DNA from: Orobanche coerulescens
Lineage: Eukaryota; Streptophyta; Magnoliopsida; Lamiales; Orobanchaceae
NCBI GenBank assembly: GCA_033398695.1
Contig: CM065802.1
Location: 209,641,096-209,705,095, forward strand
Length of the DNA: 64,000 nt
Direction: 5' to 3'
Shown: positions 1-10,922 of the stretch, one piece after another
Layout of the letters: each line of letters starts with the position of its first letter
Position numbering within the stretch: the stretch's first letter is position 1
Notes under the pieces: model-generated
Databases searched by the model: none
What the model was told of the DNA's origin: nothing
Seen by the model: only the letters and a program-made list of their open reading frames with translations
Program-made: the position numbers and the translations under genes

Positions 1-1
1 T

Positions 2-478
2 AGCGACGTCGAAAGCCAAGTAAGTAATTCTTACGACGAACTTTTTGAAGCATTTGAATTATTGCATACAGACTATCAAAAAGCTTTATCCGAGATCAAA
101 TCCCTTAAATCTAGAAATAAATCATTGGAAATTGAAAATTCCAAAATTCTTGAAAATAGAAAGTTTATCGAAACCGATCATTCAAAATGCGTTGAGAATG
201 AAGATATTTTGAAGAATGATCTTTTGAAAAGTCAAACCGAGCTGAAGAACTTAACAAAGAAATACTCGTGTGGAAACGAGAAATTTGAACAAATGATCTC
301 GCTTCAAAAATTTACATTGAATAAACAGGGGATGGGATTCAAACAAAATTTCAAAAACGAATCCGTAAATTTGAAAATACCACATTGCGAAAAATGTTTG
401 AAAATTGGGCACCACATTTCAAATTGCAAAAGCCCAAGACGGACGATAAAAGTTAAAAAGATTTGGATTCCAAAATGA
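2..478 (+). pseudogene. copia-like gag C-terminal fragment (copia A)
   Basis: The frame is open from the left edge of the window and stops at a TGA at 476-478, so only the C-terminal part of a capsid protein is present. The first two thirds read as a Lys/Glu/Asn-rich coiled coil. Near the end is a zinc knuckle, CEKCLKIGHHISNC (CX2CX4HX4C), followed by the motif KKIWIPK that typically ends copia gag just ahead of pol. After the TGA the same frame continues for about 20 codons, again ending in a WIPK-like motif. No protease, integrase or RT follows before the LTR at 1038, so this copy has lost pol or belongs to a gag-only non-autonomous family. The TTG at 62 is not a real start, because the frame continues upstream. 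Confidence 0.75.
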
Positions 479-1037
479 ACTTTTATTCCAAATATCGTCT
501 ATGACTCTAAAGAAAAACTAACTATAGGTTGGATCCCCAAAAATTAATTTTTAACATTTGAAATTTTACTCCGGGGGAGTATTATGTATTTTAAAAAGGG
601 GAGAATTATATTTTTATGCATATTTTATCATTAATTAGTATCCTCTATTCAATTGGTATATTTTGATTTACACTTTTTGCTGAATATAAAAAGGGGGAGA
701 AAGGAGTAGAATCGAATAAAAAGCGTCATGGAAGAAATGACGAGAAAAAAAATTAAAAAGGGGGAGAAAAGAAAAGACGAAGAAGTCGAAAAATATTCGA
801 AGAAGTCAAAAAGGAGAAAAAAAATATTTGTACGAATCAAAAAGGAGGAGAAAGGAAACACTCGAAGAAGTTGAAAAATAAAGGAGAAGTCGAAAAGGAC
901 AGAAAAGAAAAGATTGGGTGAAACTAACGAAATGGACAAAGTCGAAAAACTTTGATCTGTACAAATATATATATTTTTATTTTTACAGGTTTTATCCAAT
1001 TCAAGAGTTGTTTTGTAATCATTAAAAATGGGGAGAT
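479..1037 (+). other. purine-rich 3' untranslated region and polypurine tract of copia A
   Basis: There is no credible coding frame here. The stretch is A/G-rich with repeated blocks of the type GGGGGAGAA at about 550-560, 690-705, 760-775 and 840-860. The tract AAAATGGGGAGA at 1026-1036 sits directly before the TGTTGGAATATT that opens the LTR, so it serves as the plus-strand priming polypurine tract. A long minus-strand ORF across it only reflects the purine bias. Confidence 0.7.
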
Positions 1038-1592
1038 TGTTGGAATATTTATTACACATATTCATTAATAGAGTTTTGATGATTAAGTTGCTAAACAAAG
1101 CAAAACAACAAAGAGGCGAAGCAAAACAACGAAGGTGTCGAAGACGCAAAAAGCTGATCAAAATGCAAAGTTAGCGCATGCTAGACACAAAGGTTAGCAC
1201 ACGCTAACGGGACTGGTCTGCAGATCAGACGAGTTCGAAGCTACCTGATGAAAATAGCGCACGCTACAAATGAACACTAACGCACGCTATCGAAGGGTTA
1301 TTACCATTGTGAAGATGTTCAAACACAGAATGACATATGCAGTAACGAAATCATAGCGCATGCTAGGATTAAGGAATAGCGCACGCTAAGGTGTTTGAAT
1401 TCAAGTCAATCAATCCGTTGGGAGATTCTGAAGAAAAGTCAAAAGTACAAATGGATATGATGCATGCAATGATGTGTTGTTAGCGTACACTACAAGGAAT
1501 GATTAACGCACGCTAACAAAGAGAGACAGTAGCCACTGGACTGGAATTACATGCAGTTAACGTACGCTACATGCAGTACATTACGTACGTAA
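1038..1592 (+). repeat. copia A 3' LTR, first part (U3)
   Basis: The LTR begins TGTTGGAATATTTATT and matches the LTR at 60520-61318 in its first 60-80 bases. From 1168 it carries about ten copies of a 12-bp palindrome-like word: TAGCGCATGCTA, TAGCGCACGCTA, TAACGTACGCTA and finally TTACGTACGTAA. The LTR is interrupted at 1592 by Gypsy-1 and resumes at 11076. The interruption is proved by the CGTAA duplication at 1588-1592 and 11076-11080. Confidence 0.85.
1168..1592 (+). promoter_or_regulatory. palindrome array in copia A LTR U3
   Basis: Around ten imperfect palindromes of the form TWRCGYRCGYWA are spaced irregularly 10-70 bp apart (for example near 1170, 1190, 1252, 1275, 1352, 1376, 1481, 1506, 1556 and 1581). 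Two more lie beyond the Gypsy-1 insertion at 11089-11130. With Gypsy-1 removed, the array ends about 40 bp upstream of the TATA box at 11172, which is where a U3 enhancer would sit. That role is inference. Confidence 0.6.
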
Positions 1593-2592
1593 TGTAACAC
1601 CCCGAGATAATCGGAATAATTACAGCGCCGTAAACCCTTTAAATAAGGATTTACATGGCTAATTAAAAAGGAAAGTGAAAATAAGACGTCAATACTGCGA
1701 AAATTCGAGTTTAAGAAAACGCATAACCGTTCAACGGATAATTAATACAACCATATCGAATTAATATCAAAGGACACACGTACTCGAGTACAAAAACCAA
1801 ACCAAGACAACAAATCTCCAATAACAATAAACATCATCAACCCTTTCGTCGTCCACGCTTGGCCGTGGTCGCTTCCCTGCTCCTTGGCTACCTGAACATC
1901 AAAACAAATGTCCACCCCCGAAGGGGTTAGCAAAACAATGCTAGTACAAGTATCGTATTTAAACAATTCGAATATGCATCAACAATACACAACAAGACAC
2001 ATCACACGGGCTTCCGCTACCGGAACCCGACAATGCGAATCTGCAAGATTCCATTACACAAAGATGGGTATTCCAATGATCCAGCCTCAAAGATAGATCC
2101 CAAGATGATCGGCTCGGACCAACACGAGGTGGAAATAACCCGTCCAATGATCCGCCCTCACTTAGATCCCAAGATGATCCTGCGGACCAACACGAGGTGG
2201 ACATCCGATCCAGGCCTCGGCATAGATCGTACAACGTATACAACACAACTCATGCATACACATATGCCAAATCATTATGTTCATCAACATGAACATATAA
2301 ACAATATACAACGAATATCATGACAAATCAACGAAGTACATATCCTGTTCAACAACATGCATAATCATACGTATACTCCAAAAATACCGATATTAACATA
2401 TCACGATACTTGCCTCGAAGATGGCAAGAATGATATACTTCAATGCTCTCGACGCACTCAAGGCCGCCTCCGATCAACGTAACAAGCTCGAACCTTAACA
2501 AAAGGAACGATATACAAATCATCTCGAGTCGAACAATGGTTTATCAATTCGACCTACGGCGAAAAGCTCAAACTAAACAAGTCGCCGATTGC

Positions 2593-2783
2593 TTAGCGCG
2601 CCACGCACTATACGTAACGCGGCGCTAAGTCAATCTGTTAGCGACGCTTATCGTATAGACTAGCGCGGCGCTAGCCACAAATCGGCGCCCGACTGGCCGC
2701 CTCATAACGCACGCTACGACGCCTGCGGCGAAAACCGAACCTCGATAGCGCACGTTAACTCACACGTGTTAGCGTGCGCTAAT
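2593..2783 (-). promoter_or_regulatory. second palindrome array in Gypsy-1 3' LTR
   Basis: Five to six TAGCG-type half or full palindromes, including a clean TAGCGTGCGCTA ending at about 2781 and TAGCGCACGTTA just before it. The equivalent stretch in the other LTR is 9759-9940. It lies roughly 700-850 bp downstream of the predicted TATA on the minus strand, so it is not in the usual U3 enhancer position. Confidence 0.5.
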
Positions 2784-3467
2784 CTTGCATGGCGAATACT
2801 ACGAACCGAAAATCGGGTTGAATGATGAAGAACTCATGAACCCTATGGTGATATTACAAGTTATCCTCGCATATCATGCTAATAAGGTTTCTGGAAGATT
2901 TATGATTATGAAACACCAATATACGGATAGTTATCTCGATATCACAATTCCTCTACGATCTTCAAGAAATAATCTAAGTTCCATCGTCTTACGTTCCAAA
3001 ACACATGATTCCAACGTATACAACGTATCAACTGGGTAATATCCGATCACTTGATCATAAATCGATTTAAACATGCTTAGGAGTCCTTATAATAAGATGG
3101 TTCAAAGGTTCATTCGACATCTAGTACCAATACGTCAAAAGTATCCTTCTAACATGTGATGACCGATAAAAACGAGAGACTAGCTATCCAAACATGATTC
3201 AAACTTCCTCATGAACATTACTAATCATTGGTGAAGAATCACCTACCTCAAAGTAGTGAAGAACACGGATGAAAATGAAGCAATCCAACACCCAAGGCTC
3301 GAACACCAATCTCCAATGATATATGATCTTCAATCTCGAACTAGGAGGTTGATATGGAGTGTTTAAGACGAATGGAGTTATGTTTCAAGTGCAAGAGTTC
3401 GGGTTATGGGGGAAGAAAGGACTGAATTCACGAATAGATCTTTGTCCCATTTATAATAAATGGCTAT

Positions 3468-3756
3468 TAGCGCGCGCTATACACTCGTCCGTAGCGTGCG
3501 CTAACGGCTCACGCCTATATCAGACTCGGCACTTAGCGTGCGCTACGCATAGACCTCTAGCGTGCGCTAAGGCGTTGACTCGGCTTTTCCCAAAGCCGCC
3601 CATACATTCGACAGATCCGACAAGGGTCCCCGGCCGATCTCACCTACCGCGCGTCTCAATCAATTTGACCACGCGTAGCGTGGCGCTAACTACACTCGGT
3701 AGCGTACGCTATGAAACCATGTTAGCGACGCTACCCGTAGCTCGTAGCGTGCGCTA
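3468..3756 (-). promoter_or_regulatory. main palindrome array in Gypsy-1 3' LTR
   Basis: Eight copies in under 300 bp: TAGCGCGCGCTA at 3468-3479, TAGCGTGCGCTA at 3492-3503, 3534-3545, 3558-3569 and 3745-3756, TAGCGTACGCTA at 3700-3711, and two variants with a one-base indel near 3676 and 3723. Each is a near-perfect inverted repeat with two or three CpG sites. The array is immediately upstream, on the minus strand, of the TATA-like site at 3449-3456. Confidence 0.65.
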
Positions 3757-3903
3757 CATGCACGTAATTTCAACCATTTAAATCACATACACGAAATTAT
3801 ATGCTCAAGGCATCGGATTATGAAATACGGAGAATAGTACTCACACAAAAGTACAATTATTACAATATCACCGCCCAATTACATAACAAATCTCGGTATT
3901 ACA

Positions 3904-3918
3904 TCCTTCCTCCCTAAG
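3904..3918 (-). other. Gypsy-1 polypurine tract
   Basis: On the minus strand this reads as a purine run (AGGGAGGAAGGA) abutting the TGTAATACC start of the 3' LTR. That is the expected position of the plus-strand primer. Confidence 0.7.
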
Positions 3919-3968
3919 AAGAAGTTTCGTCCAAACTTAGGATGAAAACAACTCCGGATATTTAGCCT

Positions 3969-5220
3969 TCATACCGTCCTCCGTTTCCCAAGTGGCCTCT
4001 TCGACTCCATGTCGTGACCATCAGTACTTTTAACCAAATGTATTGGTTTATTCCTCAATTGTTTGATCCGGCTCTCAAGTATCTTGATAGGTCTCTCTTC
4101 GAAGGTGCCATCATTAGCTATCTCGATCTCGTCGAAATCAATGACGTGATTGGGGTCCGGTACATACTTCCGCAGTTGGGATACGTGAAACACATTGTGA
4201 ACATGACTCAGCGATGGCGGTAAGGCCAACCTGTACGCTAAATCCCCAACCTTATCTAGAATCTCAAATGGTCCGATATATCTCGGACTAAGCTTGCCTC
4301 TCCTCCCAAAACGGAAAATCCTCGTAGGAGACACCTTCAATAGCACATGATCCCCAACGTCGAACTCTAGAGGACGACGACGTACATCGGCATAAGACTT
4401 CTGTCGACTTTGGGCAGTCAATAGTCTCTCTCGAATCAAAGCTATTTTCTCTTGAGTCTGAATAATCAATTCCGGTTCCGTCCCGATCAGATCCGAAGAA
4501 TCATCCCAACACAGAGGCGATCGGCATCTCCTCCCGTACAAAGCTTCAAATGGTGCCATCTTGATAGAAGCGTGCCAACTGTTATTGTAAGTGAATTCGA
4601 TCAAGGGCAAGTGAACTTCCCAATCGGTTGACCAATCCAACGCACAAGCCCTAAGCATGTCTTCTACAGTTTGAATAGTCCTTTCTGACCGACCGTCTGT
4701 TTGGGGATGATAAGTCATGCTAAAGTTGAGCTCGATCCCCAAAGCCTTGTGAACTGCTTTCCAAAAGTGCGACACGAAACGACCATCTCGATCCGAAATA
4801 ATGGTCTTCGGCGTCCCATGCAATCTGACTATCTCCGCAACAAACACTCGTGCCAATCTCTCGGGTCCCCATGTATCCTTGATTCCTAGGAAATGAGCCG
4901 ACTTGGTTAGTCGATCAACTACGACCCAAATCATGTTCATTCCTGCTCTAGTCCTTGGCATACTTGTGATGAAATCCATCGAAATGTCCTCCCACTTCCA
5001 TTCAGGGATCGGAAGCGGCTTTAACATCCCTGCAGGTCGCTGATGTTCTATCTTAACCTGCTGACAAGTCATACACTTCGAAACGTACTGCCACGCCCTT
5101 CTTCATATTCCCCACCAAGTTTTGTTTAAGATCCTTATACATCTTATCACGCCTGGTGAATAGAATAGGGCGCGCTATGAGCTTCTTTCAGAATAGTTCG
5201 TCTCAAATCATCATTATCGG
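3969..5220 (-). pseudogene. Gypsy-1 integrase with broken chromodomain
   Basis: The integrase joins retrotransposon cDNA to host DNA. The main frame (5072 to 3969) holds the catalytic core: the first Asp in MDFITSMP, the second in IISDRDGRF, and the Glu in YHPQTDGRSERT. A C-terminal region with VFHVSQLRKYVPDP follows, then PIKILESRIKQLRNK, the start of a chromodomain. The upstream HHCC zinc finger (about 5080-5220) is frameshifted. The chromodomain is also shifted: its HGVEEATWE core is readable only in the next frame at about 3990-4015, so the listed frame ends in an unrelated tail. Chromodomains of this class are thought to direct insertion to heterochromatin. The copy cannot make an intact protein as assembled. 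Confidence 0.85.
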
Positions 5221-5556
5221 GAACGCAAAGTCGACTTTGAAATCTCAGAACTCCATCATCCTGTATCACGAATCCTGGGGCTTTTCCTTTCTTTACTTAA
5301 TCACATAATCGAAGGATCAGGGGATCGTCCAACTGCTTGGACTTGATCTTCTCGACTAGTGATGAAGCCGCCCATCACATAAAGTCGCCTCGATTCCCGG
5401 TGCCCATACTTCAATCCTTCGCGGATCGGGCCGTTGAATACCGGGTTTGGGATGTAAGTGCTTCCAACACTCAAGAGAAACAGTTTACGGCTCAATGCAT
5501 CGGCTACTACATTTGCCTTCCCTGATGATAGAGAATCTCTAAGTCGTAATCCTTGA

Positions 5557-5990
5557 TCAATTCCACCACCTTCTCTGCCTCATGTTTAATTCCTTCATTG
5601 AAAATGTATTTGAGGCTCTTATGATCCGTAAAGATCCGACAATGAGTGCCGCATGATAATGTCGCCAAATTTTCAAAGCAAAAACCACGGCCGCTAGCTC
5701 CGGATCATGAGTCGGATAATTAACTTCAGACGGTTTCAACCGCCGAGAAGCATAAGCAATCACTTTATCCTTCGCATCAACACACAACCCAAACCCCGAT
5801 TTGAAGCGTCGCTGTATACCATGAATCCATCGGTTCCTTCCGGCAGCGCTAATATAGGTGCTGTCGTTAGTCTCTTTTAAGTTCACAAACCACTTGGCAT
5901 TTCTCATTCCACGTGAACTTTTGAGTTTTCTGCAACAGCTGAGTGAGCGGACGAGCAATTTTGGAAAATCCCTCTACAAAGCGGCGATAA
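5557..5990 (-). pseudogene. Gypsy-1 RNase H fragment
   Basis: The recognisable block is [18 protein letters not shown] followed by [17 protein letters not shown], typical of gypsy RNase H, which degrades the RNA strand of the RNA-DNA hybrid. The frame changes at least twice within 400 bp, and the segment equivalent to the tether leading to integrase (5301-5495) is in yet another frame. The corresponding region in Gypsy-2 (16230-16640) is better preserved. Confidence 0.75.
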
Positions 5991-6043
5991 TATCCCGCTA
6001 GTCCTAAGAAGCTTCGGACTTCCTTCACGTTCTTAGGAGCTTC

Positions 6044-6700
6044 TCATTCCAAGATTGCTCCGACTTTCTTCGGGTCCACCTGAACTCCATCGGCGGATAT
6101 CACATGCCCAAGGAAGGTTACTTCCTTAAGCCAGAACTCGCATTTAGCAAATTTTGCATATAGCTGTTCCTTTCTCAAGATGCTCAAAACCACACGTAAA
6201 TGATCAGCATGCTCCTCTGCGTCCCTCGAATATATCAAAATGTCATCAATGAAAACGACCACAAATTTATCCAAGTATTCCAAGAATATCCGATTCATCA
6301 ATTGCATGAATACCGCAGGAGCATTGGTAAGTCCGAATGGCATCACCACAAATTCATAATGCCCGTACCGGGATCTGAAAGCAGATTTCGGTATGTCCGA
6401 TTCCTTAATTCTCAATTGGTGGTATCCTGATCGCAAGTCAATCTTCGAGAATAGCCTCGCCTTGCAGCTGATCAAACAAGTCGCCGATCCGAGGTATAGG
6501 ATACTTATTCTTGATCGTCATCTTGTTAAGCTCCCGTAATCAATACACATCGGAGGGATCCGTCTTTCTTCCGGACAAAGAGAACGGCGCTCCCAAGGGG
6601 AAACGCTCGGTTGAATATAGCCCTTCGTAACAATTCCTCCAGTTGCTTCTTGAGTTCATACATCTCGGTTGGCGCCATGCGGTATGGTGCCCCGGAAATA
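6044..6700 (-). pseudogene. Gypsy-1 reverse transcriptase
   Basis: Copies genomic RNA into cDNA. The frame 6475-6044 carries [15 protein letters not shown], the PFGLTNAP motif and the catalytic box [11 protein letters not shown] (the gypsy form of YxDD), then [16 protein letters not shown]. The N-terminal part (about 6480-6700: [14 protein letters not shown] region) is present but frameshifted, so the enzyme is broken. Confidence 0.85.
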
Positions 6701-6704
6701 GGGG

Positions 6705-7290
6705 TTGCTCCTGTGCTCTAATTCGATGGTGAATTCCACTTCTCTTTCATGGGGTAACCCGGTAGCTCGTCAGAAATACATCCGAGAACTCATTCACAAT
6801 CGAAATAGACGAGCTCTATTCCTTCCTCTTTCCTCATGGCATAGCACCAAAGTCCGTGACATCCCCGCTTCAAGAATTTCACAGCTTTCATAGCCTTGAT
6901 CAATTTCCCCGAGCTTCCCGGTCTCCATCCTCGGAATAAGTGTTCTGATCCGTCATCAGCAATGATGGAAATGACTCTCTCTCGGTAATTCAACACAGCT
7001 CCATAACGGTTGAGCCAATCATCTCCGAGAATTAAATCGTCACCGCATATGTCAACTACAATAAGATTCGATGGCCAATCTCTCCCTTCTATAGATACTG
7101 GGAAATCCCTAGCTTCTAGTGTTCCCACAATTTTCTCTCCGCTCGGTAATCCCACAACATAAGGTTCACAATTATACAAGCACGAGATGTTCAAATGATT
7201 AACACACTTCAAAGATATAAAAGAATGCGTAGCTCCCGAATCGAACAAGACACTAACTGGTTGCAAAAGGATCTGAATCGTACCTGATGC
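6705..7290 (-). pseudogene. Gypsy-1 aspartic protease
   Basis: Retropepsin-like protease that would cut the Gag-Pol polyprotein. The active-site motif is LFDSGATHSFIS at about 7240, with the second conserved stretch LILGDDWLNRYGAV about 80 residues later. The main frame runs 7266-6790. The join to gag upstream and to RT downstream is frameshifted. Gypsy-2 carries the same domain at 17461-18100. Confidence 0.85.
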
Positions 7291-7439
7291 AACACAGTGT
7301 TCTCGTCGCCGATCTCCTCATTTCGTACAAAGGCGCGGAGGAACGGACCCAAAGACTGGATGTCTCCCTCTTCCCGCCGTTGCTGCTGAAATCCACTCTG
7401 CGTGTCTCGGTTCACACTTATCTCCTTAGGAACCGGTGC

Positions 7440-8514
7440 CGGAGTGCGGGAGCCAACAGATCTAGTAGCGGCTCCACATAAGGCCGCACGGTGCCCTTCT
7501 TGCCCACAATCGTAACAAGTCACAGAAGATGCGGGGCAATCTCGTCGAATATGCCCTGCTCGACCCCAATTGAAGCATTTCCTTGATGCGTCCGAATCGC
7601 TGATCTGTCCGGAACTTCATTCCGCCGTTATAAGGATGTGGACGTTTCTAGCCGAATAAAAGGAAGACTGGCCCTTGCGGGCCCCACCACTCTTGTTTTC
7701 TGCAAAGCTGCCGGTCACCTTCTGCTTCTTTGCCTCTACTGATTTCTCCACCGCCGCCTCTTTCATGTCGTAGGCCAGCGCTTTGTCTTGGTACTGTCGC
7801 AACGTAGTACACTCGAATCCGGACATGTACTGCTGAATCTCCGGCTTCATCCGCATATCAAAATGAAAAATCTTTTCTGCCTCCGTTCTGACCAAGTGTC
7901 GCACACAAGTCAGCTGATGATTAAAAGTTTTAATTACATCTGTCACAGATGCCTCCGAACTCTGTGGTGAGAAAAACTCTCGGATCTTCGCCTCTCTAAC
8001 CGGACGAGGACAATACTGTGCTTCCATCATTTGTTTGAATTCCGTCCAATCCGCATTATGGTTCTCGGGTCGAATAGCCTCCCACCAGTCAAAGGCCTCC
8101 CCAGTCAGAAAATACTGGGCAATGGGAACCTTCCGGTCCTCAGATGCTTAAGACCCGCGAATATCTTTTCCAACTACTTGATCCAGTGATCCCAAGTAAG
8201 TGCCTCTGCAGATCCGTCAAATTTTGGCGGGTGCAATTTAACCACCTCAGCAAGCCATCTGTCTCCCCGGTTATCCTCATGGTGCCTTGTCCCATCGCTG
8301 TCTGCATGCGATCAACGACTGGCGAATCGGTTTATCTCGCGCCACCACTGTTGAAGCACTCCGGCATGTTCGGATTTGCGTCATCATTCGCCGATCCTTG
8401 CCGCCCTCGAGAATGGGAATCGGTTCGACTAGCCGATATTTCCGGGGTAGTTGCGGAATCCTCATGTCTCATATTACCACGTCAAGGCCCGCGTCCACGA
8501 CCTCCTCTCAACAT
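7440..8514 (-). pseudogene. Gypsy-1 gag (capsid and zinc knuckle)
   Basis: The likely start is ATG at 8514, by comparison with the Gypsy-2 start at 19297. It opens with a Gly/Arg-rich tail. The capsid part is clear at 8030-7617 (YCPRPVREAKIREFF, then SGFECTTLRQYQDKALAYD), followed by a Lys-rich linker and a perfect zinc knuckle, CYDCGQEGHRAALC, at about 7518-7477. Gag packages element RNA in the cytoplasm. The frame changes between about 8030 and 8300 and again near 7600. Confidence 0.8.
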
Positions 8515-8734
8515 ACCGTAAACGAAATTTCTCAATATACGTAACAAAATTTTTGAAATAAAGTCCGTCAATACTCACAAAACAAGAATTAAGTAAAACG
8601 GTAGTATAAGAGAGTAAGAGACTTACAACCACGGTCCACATGACGACTTCGCGAAGGTGATGTTACAAACGACCCGTAAATCAAATAACGAAATGCACCC
8701 AAATAAAACCCGATTGCCAAGATATCCATAAATC

Positions 8735-8750
8735 TTAGCTCCGATACCAT
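8735..8750 (-). other. Gypsy-1 primer binding site (tRNA-iMet type)
   Basis: Minus strand TGGTATCGGAGCTAAG, about four bases inside the 5' LTR. It matches the plant initiator-Met PBS core TGGTATCAGAGC except for A to G at the eighth base. The same variant occurs in Gypsy-2. Confidence 0.75.
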
Positions 8751-9758
8751 ATTCGTAACACCCGAGATAATCGGAATAATTACAATAGCCGTAAACCCTT
8801 TAAATAAGGATTTACAAGGCTAATTAAAAAGGAAAGTGAAAATAAGACGTCAATCTGCGAAAATTCGAGTTTAAGAAAACGTACAACCGGGTTCAACGGA
8901 TAATTAATACAACCATATCGAATTAATATCAAAGGACACACGTACTCGAGTACAAAAACCAAACCAAGACAACAAATCTCCAATAACAATAAACATCATC
9001 AACCCTTTCGCCGCCACGGTCTTGCCGTGGTCGCTTTCGCTTCCTCGCTACCCGAACATCAAAACAAATGTCCACCCCGAAGGGGTTAGCAAAACAATGC
9101 TAGTACAAGTATCGTATTTAAACAATTCGAATATGCATCAACAATACACAACAAGACACATCACACGGCTTCCGCTACGAACCCGACAATGCGACCCGCA
9201 AGATTCCATTACACGCATGGGTATTCCAATGATCCAGCGCCTCAAAGATAGATCCCAAGATGATCCCGTCGACCAACACGAGGTGGAAATAACCCGTCCA
9301 ATGATCCGGCGCCTCGGCTAGATCCCAAGATGATCCCGTCGGACCAACACGAGGTGGACATCCGATCCAGCGCCCTCAGCATAGATCGTACAACGTATAC
9401 AAACACAACTCATGCATACACATATGCCAAATCATGATGTTCATCAACATGAACATATAAACAATATACAACGAATATCATGACAAATCAACGAAGTACA
9501 TATCCTGTTCAACAACATGCATAATCATACGTATACTCCAAAAATACCGATATTAACATATCACGATACTTGCCTCGAAGATGGCAAGAATGATATACTT
9601 CAATGCTCTCGACGCACTCGTAGGAAGCCGCGTCGGATCAACGTAACTAGCTCGAACCTTAACAAAAGGAACGATATACAAATCATCTCGAGTCGAACAA
9701 TGGTTATCAATTCGACCTACGGCCGAAAAGCTCAAACTAAACAAGCTGCTCGATTGCT

Positions 9759-9940
9759 TAGCGCGCTACGTTTATACGTAACGCGCGCTAAGCGAATCGT
9801 TAGCGACGCTATCGTATAGGACTAGCGTGCACTAGCCACAAATGGCGCCGATTTGCCGCTTCATAACGCACGCTACGACGTCGTGCGAAAAACCGAACCT
9901 CGATAGCGCACGTTAACTCACACGTGTTAGCGTGCGCTAA
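9759..9940 (-). promoter_or_regulatory. second palindrome array in Gypsy-1 5' LTR
   Basis: Counterpart of 2593-2783. Words here are cleaner (TAGCGCGCTA, TAACGCGCGCTA, TAGCGACGCTA, TAACGCACGCTA, TAGCGCACGTTA, TAGCGTGCGCTA), which suggests that some odd forms in the other LTR are one-base indels. Confidence 0.5.
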
Positions 9941-10627
9941 TCTTGCATGGCGTAATACTACGAACCGAAAATCGGGTTGAATGATGAAGAACTCATGAAC
10001 CCTATGGTGATATTACAAGTTATCCTCGGGCATATCATGCTAATAAGGTTTCGGAAGATTTATGATTATGAAACACCAATATACGGATAGTTATCTCGAT
10101 ATCACAATTCCTCTACGATCTTCAAGAAATAATCTAAGTTCCATCGTCTTACGTTCCAAAACACATGATTCCAACGTATACAACGTATCAACTGGGTAAT
10201 ATCCGATCACTTGATCATAAATCGATTTAAACATGCTTAGGAGTCCTTATAATAAGATGGTTCAAAGGTTCATTCGACATCTAGTACCAATACGTCAAAA
10301 GTATCCTTCTAACATGTGATGACCGATAAAAACGAGAGACTTGCTATCCAAACATGATTCAAACTTCCTCATGAACATTACTAATCATTGGTGAAGAATC
10401 ACCTACCTCAAAGTAGTGAAGAACACGGATGAAAATGAAGCAATCCAACACCCAAGGCTCGAACACCAATCTCCAATGATATATGATCTTCAATCTCGAA
10501 CTAGGAGGTTGATATGGAGTGTTTAAGACGAATGGAGTTATGTTTCAAGTGCAAGAGTTCGGGTTATGGGGGAAGAAAGGACTGAATTCACGAATAGGAT
10601 GCTGTCCCATTTATAATAAATGGCTAT

Positions 10628-10922
10628 TAGCGCGCGCTATACACTGTCCGTAGCGTGCGCTAACGGCTCACAGTCTATACTGTACTCGGCACTTAGCGTG
10701 CGCTACGCATAGACCTCTAGCGTGCGCTAAGGCGTTGACTCGGCTTTTCCCGAAAGCCGTCCAGATACATTCGACAGGATCCGACAAGGGTCCCCCGGCC
10801 AGATCTCACCTACCGCGCGTCTCAATCAATTTGACCACGCGTAGCGTGCGCTAACTACACTCGGTAGCGTACGCTATGAAACCATGTTAGCGTACGCTAC
10901 CCGTAGCCTGTAGCGTGCGCTA
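10628..10922 (-). promoter_or_regulatory. main palindrome array in Gypsy-1 5' LTR (presumed U3 enhancer)
   Basis: Eight copies in the same order as at 3468-3756, all with the 12-bp core intact here, including TAGCGTGCGCTA near 10846 and TAGCGTACGCTA near 10889. They lie 10-300 bp upstream of the minus-strand TATA-like site. Promoter activity is inferred from position. Confidence 0.65.

Larger units (their letters stand above)
1593..3903 (-). repeat. Gypsy-1 3' LTR
   Basis: About 2.3 kb, TGTAACACCC at the left and TATTACA at the right. It is collinear with 8755-11075 along its whole length. It holds two palindrome arrays (2593-2783 and 3468-3756). On the minus strand a TATA-like TTATAAAT lies at about 3449-3456, just downstream of the second array. 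Confidence 0.9.

Noticed and set aside
649..1161. Minus-strand ORF rich in Phe and Ser
   Set aside because: Shadow of the purine-rich 3' region. It crosses the PPT and LTR start.
3468..3756. CRISPR-like array (short palindromic repeats with spacers)
   Set aside because: Repeats are only 12 bp, spacing is irregular, and the array lies inside plant LTRs with no cas genes. It is a promoter-side repeat cluster.
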